From Streptococcus pseudopneumoniae (GTDB lineage: Bacteria; Bacillota; Bacilli; Lactobacillales; Streptococcaceae): DNA of 48,103 nucleotides. Location: NCBI RefSeq assembly GCF_001068775.1, contig NZ_JWAJ01000153.1, positions 1 to 48,103 of the forward strand, in the 5' to 3' direction. Made by a program: the position numbers and the translations under genes. Position 1 is the stretch's first letter; every line of letters starts with the position of its first letter. The notes beneath the pieces were generated by a model. It was given only the letters and a program-made list of their open reading frames with translations. It was not told the DNA's origin and made no database searches. Shown here one piece after another: positions 15,792 through 25,147 of this stretch.

Positions 15792-17354
15792 CTACTCCCA
15801 CTCAACAGTTGCAGGTGGTTTACTTGTGATATCGTAGACGATACGGTTAACGTGGTCAACTTCGTTTACGATGCGCACAGAAATCTTTTGGAGGACTTCC
15901 CAAGGGATCTTAGCGAAGTCAGCTGTCATACCATCGATAGAAGTGATAGCACGGATAGCGATGGTGTAGTCGTAAGTACGTCCATCTCCCATAACACCTA
16001 CTGAACGAACGCCAGTGTTAACAGTGAAGTATTGCCAGATATCGCGGTCAAGACCTGCTTTAGCAATTTCTTCACGAAGGATAGCGTCTGATTCGCGAAC
16101 TGTTTCAAGTTTCTCTTCAGTGATTTCACCCATGACACGAATAGCAAGACCTGGACCTGGGAATGGTTGGCGCCATACGATGTGGTCTGGCATGCCAAGT
16201 TCTGTACCAAGGGCACGAACTTCATCTTTGTAAAGAGTGTTGAGTGGTTCGATGAGTTCAAACTGCATGTCTTCTGGAAGTCCACCTACGTTGTGGTGAG
16301 ACTTGATGGTTTGAGCAGTATCGGTACCAGACTCAATCACGTCAGTATAAAGAGTTCCTTGAGCAAGGAATTTCACATCTGTTAGTTTGCTTGCTTCGTC
16401 ATCAAAGACATAAACAAACTCGTTACCGATAATCTTCCGTTTTTGTTCAGGATCAGATACACCAGCCAATTTATCAAGGAAACGTTTGGCAGCATCTGCT
16501 TTGACAATGTTCAAACCAAACTTACCACCAAGCATATCCATAACTTGGTCAGCTTCACCTTTACGGAGAAGACCGTGGTCTACAAAAATACAGATCAATT
16601 GATCCCCGATGGCTTTTTGGAGAAGAACCCCAACAACAGAAGAGTCAACACCACCAGAAAGTCCGAGGAGAACACGTTTGTCTCCAACTTTCTCACGGAT
16701 TTGTTTGATTTGCATCTCGATGAAGTTATCCATTGTCCAGTCGCCTTTGGCACCACAGATGTTCAAGGCAAAGTTACGGAGGATATCATAACCGTGTACT
16801 GAGTGGCGAACTTCAGGGTGGAATTGGATACCATAGATTTTCTTGTCTGGATTTTCAATAGATGCGTAAGGACAGTCAGCAGAAGTTCCAGTACGAACAA
16901 AATCAGCAGGAATTTCTGTAACAGCATCCCCATGGCTCATCAAGACAAGTTGCTCATCTGGAGTACCCGCAAAAAGAGCTGATTCTGTGTGAGTCAATGT
17001 TGATTGACCGTATTCACGGTTACCAGCATCGCCAGCAGGAACAACCTTACCACCAAGCTTGTGAGTCAATAGCTGCATACCATAGCAGATTCCCAAAATC
17101 GGAATTCCAAGTTCAAAAATCTCTGGATCAATATCAAATGATCCTTCTTCGTAAACAGAGTTTGGACCACCTGAAAGTACAATCCCGATAGGATTGATAG
17201 CGCGGACTTCGTCAGCCGAAATCTTGTGACTTTTTAGTTCTGAAAAGACACCAATCTCACGGATACGACGTGAGATGAGTTGGTTGTACTGGCTACCATA
17301 GTCCAGTACGATGATCTTTTCGACATCTTGCAAATCAGTTGAAATGTTGCTCAT
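15792..17354 (-). CDS. guaA: GMP synthase (glutamine-hydrolysing)
   Basis: GuaA converts XMP to GMP using glutamine and ATP, the last step of guanine nucleotide synthesis. The 520-residue protein has an N-terminal class I glutamine amidotransferase domain with catalytic Cys90 in GICYGMQ and a later HPEV motif. The ATP pyrophosphatase domain carries the PP-loop SGGVDSS near residue 233. The C-terminal dimerisation domain ends KPPATVEWE, as in all GuaA. ATG 17354 has AAGGGAAAAG upstream. The gene is divergent from a GntR/UTRA regulator. A plausible promoter on the minus strand is TTGGTA (17419-17414) with TAGAAT (17395-17390). No guanine riboswitch is visible in the 140-base intergenic region. 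Confidence 0.97.
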   Translation of the reverse strand: MSNISTDLQDVEKIIVLDYGSQYNQLISRRIREIGVFSELKSHKISADEVRAINPIGIVLSGGPNSVYEEGSFDIDPEIFELGIPILGICYGMQLLTHKLGGKVVPAGDAGNREYGQSTLTHTESALFAGTPDEQLVLMSHGDAVTEIPADFVRTGTSADCPYASIENPDKKIYGIQFHPEVRHSVHGYDILRNFALNICGAKGDWTMDNFIEMQIKQIREKVGDKRVLLGLSGGVDSSVVGVLLQKAIGDQLICIFVDHGLLRKGEADQVMDMLGGKFGLNIVKADAAKRFLDKLAGVSDPEQKRKIIGNEFVYVFDDEASKLTDVKFLAQGTLYTDVIESGTDTAQTIKSHHNVGGLPEDMQFELIEPLNTLYKDEVRALGTELGMPDHIVWRQPFPGPGLAIRVMGEITEEKLETVRESDAILREEIAKAGLDRDIWQYFTVNTGVRSVGVMGDGRTYDYTIAIRAITSIDGMTADFAKIPWEVLQKISVRIVNEVDHVNRIVYDITSKPPATVEWE

Positions 17355-17434
17355 CTTTTCCCTTTCTTAAAAGAAATATCTTCTTGAATATTCTATCATA
17401 AAAGGGTTAGAATTACCAACCAAACAAGTGCGGT

Positions 17435-17464
17435 TTGACTTTTCCCTATGAGATAGGGTACAAT
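17435..17464 (+). promoter_or_regulatory. Promoter of the GntR regulator with embedded palindromic operator
   Basis: TTGACT (17435-17440) and TACAAT (17459-17464) are 18 bases apart. The spacer contains CCCTAT-GAG-ATAGGG at 17444-17458, a perfect 6-bp inverted repeat between -35 and -10. A repressor bound here would block RNA polymerase, which fits autoregulation by the adjacent GntR protein. Confidence 0.7.
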
Positions 17465-17494
17465 GGAAAAAATAAAGAAAAGAAGTGAGCAAGC

Positions 17495-18193
17495 ATGTTA
17501 CCAGCTTATATGAAAATCCACGACCAAATCAAGAAAGACATTGATGAGGGAAGTTGGAAAATTGGGGAAAGACTTCCAAGTGAGCGAGACTTAGCTGAGG
17601 AATTTGAAGTTAGCCGTATGACCCTGCGTCAAGCCATCTCCCTTTTGGTCGAGGAAGGAGTTTTGGAGCGTCGTGTGGGTAGCGGGACCTTTGTTTCTAG
17701 TACTCGTGTTCAGGAAAAAATGCGTGGAACGACTAGTTTTACGGAGATTGTAAAAGCTCAGGGTAAAACACCATCGAGTCATCTGATTTCCTATCGTCGA
17801 ACGATCCCTAATGAGCAAGAAGTTGAAAAATTAGGGATCAAGGCTACTGAAAATATTATCCGGATGGAACGTGTTCGTTATGCAGATCAAGTTCCTGTAG
17901 TCTACGAGGTGGCTTCTATTCCTGAGAAATTTATCAAAAATTTTAAGAAAGAAGAAGTAACCAAGCATTTCTTTCAAACCTTGCAGAAACATGGTTATCG
18001 GATTGGTAAATCTCACCAGACCATTTATGCCCGCCTAGCCAAGGAAAAAATTGCTTATTACTTAGAGGTCGAAAAAGGGCATGCTATATTAGGACTGACT
18101 CAGGTGTCTTACTTTGATGATGGTACAGCTTTCGAGTATGTAAAGAGCCAATACGTCGGAGAACGTTTTGAGTTTTATCTAGAAAATAATTAG
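17495..18193 (+). CDS. GntR-family transcriptional regulator with UTRA ligand domain
   Basis: This 232-residue regulator has an N-terminal winged helix (residues 5-70) with the typical GERLPSERDLAEEFEVSRMT and a wing GVLERRVGSGTFV. The UTRA-type ligand-binding domain occupies residues 85-230 (HutC/FarR-like). The family binds small palindromes and responds to metabolites such as sugar phosphates, histidine derivatives or fatty acids. The effector here is unknown. The CCCTATGAGATAGGG palindrome in its own promoter is the best candidate operator. Its divergent position beside guaA suggests a nucleotide link but does not prove one. ATG 17495 is used; the ribosome site (AAGAAGTGAG) is modest. Confidence 0.88.
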   Translation: MLPAYMKIHDQIKKDIDEGSWKIGERLPSERDLAEEFEVSRMTLRQAISLLVEEGVLERRVGSGTFVSSTRVQEKMRGTTSFTEIVKAQGKTPSSHLISYRRTIPNEQEVEKLGIKATENIIRMERVRYADQVPVVYEVASIPEKFIKNFKKEEVTKHFFQTLQKHGYRIGKSHQTIYARLAKEKIAYYLEVEKGHAILGLTQVSYFDDGTAFEYVKSQYVGERFEFYLENN

Positions 18194-18203
18194 TTTTAAC
18201 AAT

Positions 18204-18246
18204 ACTCTTGAAGTAAAATCAGATCTACTTTAAGAGTTTTTTTTAT
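18204..18246 (+). terminator. Rho-independent terminator after the GntR gene
   Basis: ACTCTTGAAGTA 18204-18215 pairs with TACTTTAAGAGT 18226-18237 with one wobble pair, followed by eight T's. Confidence 0.85.
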
Positions 18247-18316
18247 TTGGTTTGGATTAGAAAACATTTTCCTTCTGATAAAAATAGTAATCATACGAGT
18301 ATTTTTCAAAGATTCG

Positions 18317-18325
18317 TGTTATAAT
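18317..18325 (+). promoter_or_regulatory. Extended -10 promoter of metK
   Basis: TGTTATAAT with TATAAT at 18320-18325. Transcription would start near 18332, directly before the riboswitch. Confidence 0.7.
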
Positions 18326-18337
18326 AGTTAGGTTATA

Positions 18338-18427
18338 TGGTCCCGATAAGGTGGCAGGATTGATTGCAAATACTCTTCCTACCAGTTCTTTGTAACTCTA
18401 TAACGAATATTTTTTAAGGGGGGACAT
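18338..18427 (+). promoter_or_regulatory. SAM-III (SMK box) riboswitch of metK
   Basis: SMK boxes sit before metK in Lactobacillales and hide the Shine-Dalgarno sequence when S-adenosylmethionine is bound. Here GTCCC (18340-18344) can pair with GGGAC (18421-18425), which is part of the unusual GGGGGG ribosome site. The conserved GGTCCCGAtAAGGtGGC 5' segment and the CTTTGTAAC 3' segment match the known motif order. The leader contains no terminator, consistent with control of translation. Confidence 0.9.
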
Positions 18428-18431
18428 TTTT

Positions 18432-19622
18432 ATGTCAGAACGTAAACTTTTCACGTCTGAATCTGTATCTGAGGGGCACCCAGATAAGATTGCAGACCAA
18501 ATTTCAGATGCTATCTTGGATGCTATTTTAGAGCAAGATCCAGAAGCCCACGTTGCTGCTGAAACAGCTGTTTATACTGGTTCAGTGCATGTCTTTGGTG
18601 AAATTTCAACTACTGCTTATGTAGATATTAACCGAGTAGTTCGTGATACCATTGCAGAGATCGGTTATACCAATACTGAGTATGGATTCTCAGCTGAAAC
18701 AGTAGGAGTTCATCCATCATTGGTAGAGCAATCTCCAGATATCGCTCAAGGTGTTAATGAAGCCTTGGAAGTTCGTGGAAATGCGGATCAAGATCCACTT
18801 GATTTGATTGGAGCTGGAGACCAAGGTCTCATGTTTGGTTTTGCGGTGGATGAAACTGAAGAACTTATGCCATTGCCAATCTCACTCAGCCACAAGTTGG
18901 TTCGTCGTTTAGCAGAGCTTCGTAAGTCTGGTGAAATTAGCTACCTTCGTCCAGATGCTAAATCTCAAGTTACTGTTGAGTACGATGAAAATGACCAGCC
19001 AGTGCGCGTGGATACAGTCGTTATTTCAACTCAACACGATCCAGAAGTGAGCAATGAACAAATTCATGAAGATGTGATTAACAAGGTTATCAAAGAAGTG
19101 ATTCCAGCTTCTTATCTTGACGATGAGACTAAATTCTTCATCAATCCAACAGGTCGTTTCGTTATCGGAGGTCCTCAAGGGGACTCAGGTTTGACGGGTC
19201 GTAAGATCATCGTAGATACTTATGGTGGTTACTCACGTCACGGTGGTGGCGCTTTCTCTGGTAAGGATGCGACTAAGGTTGACCGTTCAGCATCTTATGC
19301 AGCTCGCTATATTGCCAAAAACATTGTTGCTGCAGGCCTTGCTAAGAAAGCAGAAGTACAATTGGCTTACGCAATTGGTGTAGCCCAACCTGTATCTGTT
19401 CGTATCGATACCTTCGGTACTGGTACAGTAGCGGAAAGCAAGCTTGAAAAAGCAGCGCGTCAAATTTTTGACCTTCGTCCAGCAGGAATCATTCAAATGC
19501 TTGACCTCAAACGTCCAATCTACCGTCAAACAGCGGCTTATGGACATATGGGACGTACAGATATCGACCTTCCATGGGAACGCTTGGATAAGGTTGATGC
19601 CTTGAAAGAAGCAGTTAAATAA
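18432..19622 (+). CDS. metK: S-adenosylmethionine synthetase
   Basis: MetK makes S-adenosylmethionine from methionine and ATP. Its 396 residues match the family. Motifs are [11 protein letters not shown] (His16, Asp18, Lys19 at the active site), [10 protein letters not shown] near residue 127, the flexible loop, and [18 protein letters not shown] near residue 240 with GGGAFSGKD near residue 273. The ribosome site is a G6 run eight bases before ATG 18432, stronger than usual and part of the SAM-III switch. The gene is monocistronic and stops 3 bases before a bidirectional terminator shared with the convergent acetyltransferase gene. Confidence 0.97.
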   Translation: MSERKLFTSESVSEGHPDKIADQISDAILDAILEQDPEAHVAAETAVYTGSVHVFGEISTTAYVDINRVVRDTIAEIGYTNTEYGFSAETVGVHPSLVEQSPDIAQGVNEALEVRGNADQDPLDLIGAGDQGLMFGFAVDETEELMPLPISLSHKLVRRLAELRKSGEISYLRPDAKSQVTVEYDENDQPVRVDTVVISTQHDPEVSNEQIHEDVINKVIKEVIPASYLDDETKFFINPTGRFVIGGPQGDSGLTGRKIIVDTYGGYSRHGGGAFSGKDATKVDRSASYAARYIAKNIVAAGLAKKAEVQLAYAIGVAQPVSVRIDTFGTGTVAESKLEKAARQIFDLRPAGIIQMLDLKRPIYRQTAAYGHMGRTDIDLPWERLDKVDALKEAVK

Positions 19623-19625
19623 AGT

Positions 19626-19653
19626 AAAAAGGAGTTGATTTAAACTCCTTTTT
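19626..19653. terminator. Bidirectional terminator between metK and the acetyltransferase
   Basis: AAAAAGGAGTT 19626-19636 and AACTCCTTTTT 19643-19653 are perfectly complementary around a 6-base loop. Confidence 0.9.
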
Positions 19654-19662
19654 AGTTATGAT

Positions 19663-20295
19663 TTATTGAGCGATATTCTTCAAAAAAGCCCAGTTACCAA
19701 TGGACTTAGTCCCGTACTCTAACTCCATAAAATCTAGCAATACATAATCATTCTTTTTATAGAATGGAACATTTTTTTCTGTACTGGTAATGAGCCTTAA
19801 GCGCTTGCAGCCCTTGGATTTGACATAAGGCTCAACTGCGTCTCTAAGAAAAGCACTGCCCACACCTTGTCCTTTAACGGATGAATTGACTGCAAGGAGC
19901 ATCAAATACCAGTCAAAGCTATTCGATTTTTTCAAATGTTCTTCGGAACGGTCTACTAGATCAAGATACTTCAAAAAATTTCGTGGGCTAATGTAGCGAA
20001 ATAGTTTTATGACACCATTTAGCAAGTAAGATAGGATGGAAAAATCATTTTGTTGTAATAAGGCGACAGCTAGGATTTCTCCGTCTTGTTCAGCTACTAA
20101 GCAGGTCTCTTCTTTGATATAGAGGCGAGTCAGGAGACTTTCCAAGAGTTCTAAAAAAGCAGGATAGTTTTCAGGTTTCTTGAGATCATCTATGATTAGA
20201 GTTAAGAATGGATAGTCAAAGAAGCTATCGGCTATTACTTTTCCAATTTTTTGGTATTCGTCTAGCCTGGCTTTTCTGTATACTATGTTCTCCAT
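19663..20295 (-). CDS. GNAT-family N-acetyltransferase
   Basis: This 210-residue protein has the GNAT acetyl-CoA fold. The core motif A is LMLLAVNSSVKGQGVGSAFL (residues 130-149) with the pyrophosphate loop GQGVGSA, followed by a helix and RLITSTEKNVPFYKKNDY, the usual motif B segment. The N-terminus (YRKARLDEYQKIGKVIADSF) is the typical substrate-side strand and helix. The acceptor is unknown. ATG 20295 has AAAAAGGAGCTC upstream. It lies alone on the minus strand, convergent with metK. Confidence 0.85.
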   Translation of the reverse strand: MENIVYRKARLDEYQKIGKVIADSFFDYPFLTLIIDDLKKPENYPAFLELLESLLTRLYIKEETCLVAEQDGEILAVALLQQNDFSILSYLLNGVIKLFRYISPRNFLKYLDLVDRSEEHLKKSNSFDWYLMLLAVNSSVKGQGVGSAFLRDAVEPYVKSKGCKRLRLITSTEKNVPFYKKNDYVLLDFMELEYGTKSIGNWAFLKNIAQ

Positions 20296-20442
20296 TTATG
20301 AGCTCCTTTTTTATTGTTAGTAAATTATAATAACCGAGTTTTTACAAAAATATTGCCAAACTTAGTAAGTTGAAAGATTGTTAGAAAACTCTCTCTGTAA
20401 CACTGAATCTGATTCTAGAATATCGGATCAGACAGACAAAGA

Positions 20443-20473
20443 ACACTCTAAAAAGTTAGAATTTTTAGAGTGT
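20443..20473. terminator. Palindromic terminator hairpin
   Basis: ACACTCTAAAAA 20443-20454 and TTTTTAGAGTGT 20462-20473 pair perfectly around a 7-base loop. It lies 21 bases past the DUF1827 stop and can act on both strands. Confidence 0.75.
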
Positions 20474-20493
20474 AGTCCAATTATTGCTAAGTT

Positions 20494-20793
20494 TTATTTT
20501 GTTGGGATTGAGATTTCAATCAATTTTTCAGAGTAGAGGGTCTTGATATTAGCTTCATCGATATTTTGCTTGTCGATCTTACGATTCAAGAAAAATTCTT
20601 GGATTTTTTCAATTTCTTGTTCGCGGATAGCACGATGTTTATTGGAAATGAGGATTTCATAATGAAGCGGTGCCTGAGTAAAGATAACATCAGTGTTGCC
20701 TGCAGAGTAGACTTCTACGAGTGTAGCGTCGGTACTCTCTAGTTGGCTTTTAACAAGGTTTGAGTGAGAATTAGTAGTGTTGATGAGCTTCAT
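20494..20793 (-). CDS. DUF1827 family protein
   Basis: This 99-residue soluble protein resembles the DUF1827 family of lactic acid bacteria, whose role is unknown. It starts MKLINTTNSHSNLV and shows an alpha/beta pattern without a signal peptide or membrane segment. An AGGAGGAAAG ribosome site precedes ATG 20793. A TATAAT at 20826-20821 on the minus strand is a likely promoter, placed in the 63-base gap after the Nudix gene. The same order (DUF1827, Nudix, clpE) is familiar from other streptococci. Confidence 0.75.
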   Translation of the reverse strand: MKLINTTNSHSNLVKSQLESTDATLVEVYSAGNTDVIFTQAPLHYEILISNKHRAIREQEIEKIQEFFLNRKIDKQNIDEANIKTLYSEKLIEISIPTK

Positions 20794-20856
20794 AGGCTTT
20801 CCTCCTGTGTTTCTATGTCTATTATAGCACTTTTTGGAAAAATTGGAAAAGTTAAT

Positions 20857-21306
20857 TTAAACTTGATGCTGTTTTTTCCAAGCTTCAATTGCCCATTTAT
20901 GACTGCCACGTTTTAAGTTTGAAATAGCTTCATCAATTGGGAACCAAGCTAGGTGATTGAAGTCCTCCAAAGGTTTTTGGATTTCTTGATAAGAAGTAGC
21001 TTCATAGAGATAGGCTGGATTGTAGTAGTAGGTATCGCGATGGCTGGAATAGAAATACTCATCTGCTTGTCCATAATAAGTACCAATCTCAGCTGTAAAA
21101 CCTAATTCTTCAATCAGTTCTCGTTTGAGAGCTTCAAAATGATCTTCGCCTGCTTCAATCTCGCCACCAGGCAAGAACCATGCACCATTTGGAGCTTGAA
21201 CGAGGATAATCTTTTCATGTGCTGAGTCAGGGATGACTGCATAAACACCATATCTAGTTTTGTAGGTTACACCCTCTTTTTTTTCTCCAAAGGTTGGATT
21301 TGTCAT
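20857..21306 (-). CDS. Nudix hydrolase (MutT-like)
   Basis: This 149-residue Nudix-fold pyrophosphohydrolase carries an intact Nudix box from GGEIEAGEDHFEALKREL to IEELGF (residues about 46-69), with all metal-binding glutamates of the GX5EX7REUXEEXGU pattern. Substrates of such proteins range from 8-oxo-dGTP to nucleotide sugars, and none can be assigned here. RYGVYAVIPDSAHEKIILVQ is the typical first strand. AAAGGAG precedes ATG 21306. It lies downstream of clpE but is separated from it by a terminator. Confidence 0.92.
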   Translation of the reverse strand: MTNPTFGEKKEGVTYKTRYGVYAVIPDSAHEKIILVQAPNGAWFLPGGEIEAGEDHFEALKRELIEELGFTAEIGTYYGQADEYFYSSHRDTYYYNPAYLYEATSYQEIQKPLEDFNHLAWFPIDEAISNLKRGSHKWAIEAWKKQHQV

Positions 21307-21346
21307 AAATTTCTCCTTTATGTGTGCGCTTTCTTACTATAATAGT

Positions 21347-21383
21347 AAAGAATGCTCTTACTGTCAAGTAAGAACATTCTTTT
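21347..21383 (-). terminator. clpE terminator
   Basis: AAAGAATG-C-TCTTAC 21347-21361 pairs with GTAAGA-A-CATTCTTT 21368-21382, a 14-bp stem with one mismatch. It lies 12 bases past the clpE stop on the minus strand, although T-runs exist on both sides. Confidence 0.75.
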
Positions 21384-21394
21384 AGTATGTGGAA

Positions 21395-23647
21395 TTAGTC
21401 ATTTGAGTTAACTGTTTCCAATTTATTTTTTGATTTAATCATGATTTTACCATTGCTAGTCATGACGGCTTTGAGGTTTTTCTCGCTTGGATTTTCAAGG
21501 TAGTAGTCTGTAATCGCATCTTCGATATAATCTTGGATTGTACGACGGAGTGGGCGAGCTCCCATTTTTGGATCGTAGCCAAGGTCTACGAGTTTCTCCT
21601 TAACCTTATCTGTTACATCCAAATGGATGTTATTACTTGAGAGTCGTTTATTGACATCATCTAACATGAGGTCAACGATTTGAAGGAGATTTTCCTTGCT
21701 GAGAGCCTTGAATTCGATAATGCCATCAAAACGGTTCATAAATTCTGGACTAAAGAAGTTGCCTAATTCCCCAAGGACAGAGTTAGTACGGCCTTCTCTA
21801 GCAGCACCAAATCCAACACTAGCTTCTGCCTTACCTGTACCTGCATTTGAGGTCATAATAATGATAGCGTCTTTAAAGCTGACAGTACGCCCTTGGCCGT
21901 CCGTTAAGCGCCCGTCATCTAAGACCTGAAGGAACATATGCATGACATCTGGATGGGCTTTTTCAACCTCATCTAGGAGGATCAGTGAGTAGGGGTTACG
22001 ACGAACTTTTTCAGTCAATTGTCCAGCTTCATCATAGCCTACGTATCCCGGAGGGGCACCAACGAGTTTAGCAACGCTGTGTTTTTCCATGTATTCACTC
22101 ATATCAAAGCGAATCATGCTATCAGCAGAACCAAAGAGTTCGATGGCCAGTTGTTTAGAAAGTTCTGTCTTACCGACACCGGTAGGACCAACAAAGAGGA
22201 AGCTACCAATTGGACGGTTTGGAGTACCGAGTCCGACACGGTTACGACGGATAGCCTTAGCAATCTTATCTACAGCGTCGTCTTGGCCAATAACATGAGC
22301 CTTGAGGTCATCTGCTAGATTGATAAGTTGAGACTGTTCTTTTTCTTTCAAATCACCAACTGGAATATTAGTCTTTTGCTCGATGATGTGTTCGATTGTC
22401 TTTTCGCTGATGATTGGAGTATCCTGATCCGTTACCTTGGTCTTTTGCATTTCCTTATATTTGGCAATCTGGTCACGGAAGTAGGCTGCTTTTTCAAAAT
22501 CTTCATCGCGGGTTGCTTGTGCCTTGAGATTTTCTGCTTCGATTAAGCGTTGGTCGATGACCTTAGGATCTACAAAGTTCAAGGTTAAGTTCATTTTTGA
22601 ACCAGCTTCATCTAGAAGGTCAATAGCCTTGTCTGGCAAGAAACGATCTTGGATGTAGCGGTTAGAAAGGGTAGCGGCAGCTTCGATAGCCCCATCAGTA
22701 TAGTGAACATGATGGTAATCTTCGTATTTCTTTTGGATACCTTTCAGGATAATAATGGTTTCTTCAACGGTTGGTTCATCAACTTTAACAGGTTGCATAC
22801 GACGTTCAAGGGCAGCATCTTTTTCGATGATGCGATATTCATTGAGGGTAGTAGCACCAACAAGTTGGAGTTCGCCACGAGCAAGAGCTGGTTTTAGGAT
22901 ATTTCCTGCATCCATATTCCCTTCTCCTGCTGAACCAGCACCGACAATTTCATGAATTTCGTCAATGAAGAGAATAACATCCTCGCGCTCACGAATTTCT
23001 TCCATGAGTTTTTGCATGCGCTCTTCAAACTGACCTCGGATACCTGTTCCTTGAACAAGGCTAACGACATCTAAGCGGATGACTTCTTTACCTTGAAGCT
23101 TATGGGGAACATCACCGTCAACAATTTTCTGAGCTAAACCTTCGACAACAGCTGTCTTACCAACACCAGGTTCACCGATAAGAACAGGATTGTTTTTAGT
23201 TCTGCGGTTGAGGATTTCAATGACACGGATAATCTCTTCGTCACGGCCAATTACAGGGTCAATATTTCCACGACGGGCAATCTCAGTGACATTGATACCA
23301 TATTCATCCAAGAGTCCTTTTTCCTGGATTGGTGGTGGGGTTTGGGCAGGACCACGATTTTGGACACCATAGCCACCATTTCCACCGTATCCACCCCCTG
23401 ACTGGGTTGGGGGGATATTGTTGTTATTAGAAGAAGGTCTAAAGTTGTTGAGATCGTTAAAGAAGTCTCCAAAGGGATCAAAATCACGGTTGTTTAAATC
23501 TGTAATGCCCTTGAATAAGCTATTGTTAGGATCTGTTTTGATAATTTTGTAGCAATTTTGGCAAAGATCGATTTGCTTTTGTTGTCCATTGAGATTGGTA
23601 TAAAGATGAATTGTTGAGTCATTGATTTTACAGTTTTGACAGAGCAT
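21395..23647 (-). CDS. clpE: ATP-dependent Clp protease ATP-binding subunit ClpE
   Basis: ClpE is a Hsp100 unfoldase that works with ClpP and in disaggregation after heat stress. The 750-residue protein has the ClpE-specific N-terminal zinc finger (Cys3, Cys6, Cys29, Cys32), a Gly/Asn/Pro-rich linker (residues 65-105), AAA+ domain 1 with GEPGVGKTA, a UVR-like coiled segment ([17 protein letters not shown]), and AAA+ domain 2 with [17 protein letters not shown] precedes ATG 23647. A CtsR operator lies 43-59 bases upstream, so heat-shock control by CtsR is expected. No ctsR gene is in the window. Confidence 0.96.
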   Translation of the reverse strand: MLCQNCKINDSTIHLYTNLNGQQKQIDLCQNCYKIIKTDPNNSLFKGITDLNNRDFDPFGDFFNDLNNFRPSSNNNNIPPTQSGGGYGGNGGYGVQNRGPAQTPPPIQEKGLLDEYGINVTEIARRGNIDPVIGRDEEIIRVIEILNRRTKNNPVLIGEPGVGKTAVVEGLAQKIVDGDVPHKLQGKEVIRLDVVSLVQGTGIRGQFEERMQKLMEEIREREDVILFIDEIHEIVGAGSAGEGNMDAGNILKPALARGELQLVGATTLNEYRIIEKDAALERRMQPVKVDEPTVEETIIILKGIQKKYEDYHHVHYTDGAIEAAATLSNRYIQDRFLPDKAIDLLDEAGSKMNLTLNFVDPKVIDQRLIEAENLKAQATRDEDFEKAAYFRDQIAKYKEMQKTKVTDQDTPIISEKTIEHIIEQKTNIPVGDLKEKEQSQLINLADDLKAHVIGQDDAVDKIAKAIRRNRVGLGTPNRPIGSFLFVGPTGVGKTELSKQLAIELFGSADSMIRFDMSEYMEKHSVAKLVGAPPGYVGYDEAGQLTEKVRRNPYSLILLDEVEKAHPDVMHMFLQVLDDGRLTDGQGRTVSFKDAIIIMTSNAGTGKAEASVGFGAAREGRTNSVLGELGNFFSPEFMNRFDGIIEFKALSKENLLQIVDLMLDDVNKRLSSNNIHLDVTDKVKEKLVDLGYDPKMGARPLRRTIQDYIEDAITDYYLENPSEKNLKAVMTSNGKIMIKSKNKLETVNSND

Positions 23648-23689
23648 ACCGCCACCTCATTTCTTTCTTAGTTTTGACTAAATCTAAAA

Positions 23690-23706
23690 GGTCAAAAATA
23701 GTCAAA
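23690..23706. promoter_or_regulatory. CtsR operator upstream of clpE
   Basis: GGTCAAA-AAT-AGTCAAA at 23690-23706 matches the CtsR heptad repeat (RGTCAAANANRGTCAAA). A third related heptad, in reverse (TTTTGACT at 23672-23679), lies closer to the gene. A minus-strand TATAAT at 23727-23722 places the operator just downstream of the -10 box. Confidence 0.9.
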
Positions 23707-23813
23707 CAAGTATATAATTTAATTATATCATGATTATTGGGCAATTCAAGTAAAAAGATTGGATACTAGCACTATAAATAGTAGAGCGCTAATCATGAGA
23801 AAATCTTGATAGT

Positions 23814-23848
23814 AAGAAAAAAATCCTATTTGTCATACAAAAAGGATT
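23814..23848 (-). terminator. Terminator of the DUF1797 transcript
   Basis: On the minus strand AATCCT..TTTGT pairs with ACAAA..AGGATT (plus 23822-23848), followed by a run of seven T's. It lies beyond the repeat copy 2, so that repeat would be transcribed as the 3' UTR of the DUF1797 gene. Confidence 0.75.
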
Positions 23849-23861
23849 CTCGTTGGTGAAA

Positions 23862-24027
23862 GGCGGTGGGACAGAAATCGATAGACAAAGTCTCGATTTC
23901 GTAGTCCCAGCCCCGCGAAGATGATTAGGAGTTTTGGGAGTCTAAAAGACGAACGAAAAGTCCAATCAGCTACCGCGTCAAAGTTTGATTGCTAATAAAA
24001 AGTGAGGTCGGGATCTTTTTATTAGCC
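23862..24027. repeat. Dispersed structured intergenic repeat, copy 2
   Basis: This is the diverged second copy of the element at 2870-3045. GGGAC 23868-23872 pairs with GTCCC 23904-23908, and the inner GAAATCGA pairs with TCGATTTC. The second arm GATTAGGA can pair with TCCAATC. It ends with GCTAATAAAAA 23991-24001 pairing perfectly with TTTTTATTAGC 24016-24026. The opening hairpin is nearly identical in the two copies, while the second arm has changed on both sides. Confidence 0.7.
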
Positions 24028-24042
24028 TCTGTATATCTATCA

Positions 24043-24273
24043 TTAGTATAGAAGTTCGTAGATTTCCATCGCAATCAAGTCGATGCTATCAAAAGTATAT
24101 GTTTCACGAGCTTCAACATCACGAAGAGTAAAGATTGGGCCATTTTCTTCATCATGGTTAAAAGCAACTTCAGCTACAACAACTCCCTCGCGCTCAAAGT
24201 TACGTTTTAAGTTACCACCATCTTTTGTCATTGCTTCTAGGCGGTTGATGATTCTAACCAAATGTGATTCCAT
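24043..24273 (-). CDS. DUF1797 (YkuJ-like) family protein
   Basis: This 76-residue cytoplasmic protein resembles Bacillus YkuJ/DUF1797. The family C-terminus FDSIDLIAMEIYELL is clear, and the N-terminal IINRLEAM helix also matches. Function of the family is unknown. A TGGAGGAGAATC ribosome site precedes ATG 24273. It is monocistronic on the minus strand, with repeat copy 2 and a terminator as its 3' UTR. Confidence 0.85.
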   Translation of the reverse strand: MESHLVRIINRLEAMTKDGGNLKRNFEREGVVVAEVAFNHDEENGPIFTLRDVEARETYTFDSIDLIAMEIYELLY

Positions 24274-24463
24274 TTTGATTCTCCTCCATTTCTTATCGTT
24301 ACTATTTTACCATAAAGAGTATCTACTTGACTAGGAAAAACTAAGATTTCTCGCTATTTCTGTTTTCTTTGAAATTTTATTGAAAATATCAGGAAAAGAA
24401 GTTGCATTTTTATGCAAAATATGTTATCCTTATACAAGTTTTAAGTTAGAAAGTAGTGTATCT

Positions 24464-25147
24464 ATGAATTTTTCTTTTTTACCTAAATATCTGCCATATT
24501 TTAATTATGGTGCTCTCGTAACGGTCTTGATTTCTGTTTTGGTTGTCTTTTTGGGAACAATTTTAGGGATAGTCTTGGCTTTTGCTCAACGTTCTAAAAT
24601 GAAGCCCTTAGCTTGGCTTGCCAATGTTTATATTTGGATTTTCCGTGGAACACCTATGATGGTACAGATCATGATTGCTTTCGCCCTTATGCACATCAAT
24701 GCTCCGACAATTCAGATTGGAGTTTTGGGAGTTGATTTTTCACGTTTGATTCCAGGGATTATCATTATCTCTATGAATAGTGGTGCCTATGTATCAGAAA
24801 CAGTTCGTGCTGGTATCAATGCAGTACCTAAAGGGCAATTAGAGGCGGCTTACTCTCTAGGGATTCGTCCTAAAAATGCTATGCGCTATGTCATCTTGCC
24901 ACAGGCTATCAAGAATATCTTGCCAGCCTTGGGGAATGAGTTTATTACCATTATCAAGGATAGTTCACTCTTGTCAGCAATCGGTGTCATGGAATTGTGG
25001 AATGGAGCTACTACGGTGTCAACAACCACCTACCTACCTTTAACTCCACTCTTATTTGCGGCCTTTTACTACTTGATTATGACCTCTGTCTTGACACTAG
25101 CCTTGAAAGCTTTTGAAAATCGTATGGGACAAGGAGAGAAAAAATAA
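24464..25147 (+). CDS. Polar amino-acid ABC transporter permease
   Basis: This HisM/GlnP-type permease imports polar amino acids with the following ATPase. ATG 24464 gives 227 residues. A longer frame from 24380 would add a Cys-rich leader not typical of the family. The first segment carries the [19 protein letters not shown] motif, and the EAA loop is [20 protein letters not shown] near residue 125. Five hydrophobic helices are visible. No binding protein is encoded nearby, so it must be supplied elsewhere. The stop TAA overlaps the ATPase ATG by one base (TAATG). The ribosome site before 24464 is weak (AGAAAGTAG). Confidence 0.9.
   Translation: MNFSFLPKYLPYFNYGALVTVLISVLVVFLGTILGIVLAFAQRSKMKPLAWLANVYIWIFRGTPMMVQIMIAFALMHINAPTIQIGVLGVDFSRLIPGIIIISMNSGAYVSETVRAGINAVPKGQLEAAYSLGIRPKNAMRYVILPQAIKNILPALGNEFITIIKDSSLLSAIGVMELWNGATTVSTTTYLPLTPLLFAAFYYLIMTSVLTLALKAFENRMGQGEKK

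Noticed and set aside
23990..24027. Stem GCTAATAAAAA/TTTTTATTAGC as an independent terminator for DUF1797
   Set aside because: It is part of repeat copy 2 and its loop is 14 bases. A better terminator with a T-run lies further on at 23848-23814.
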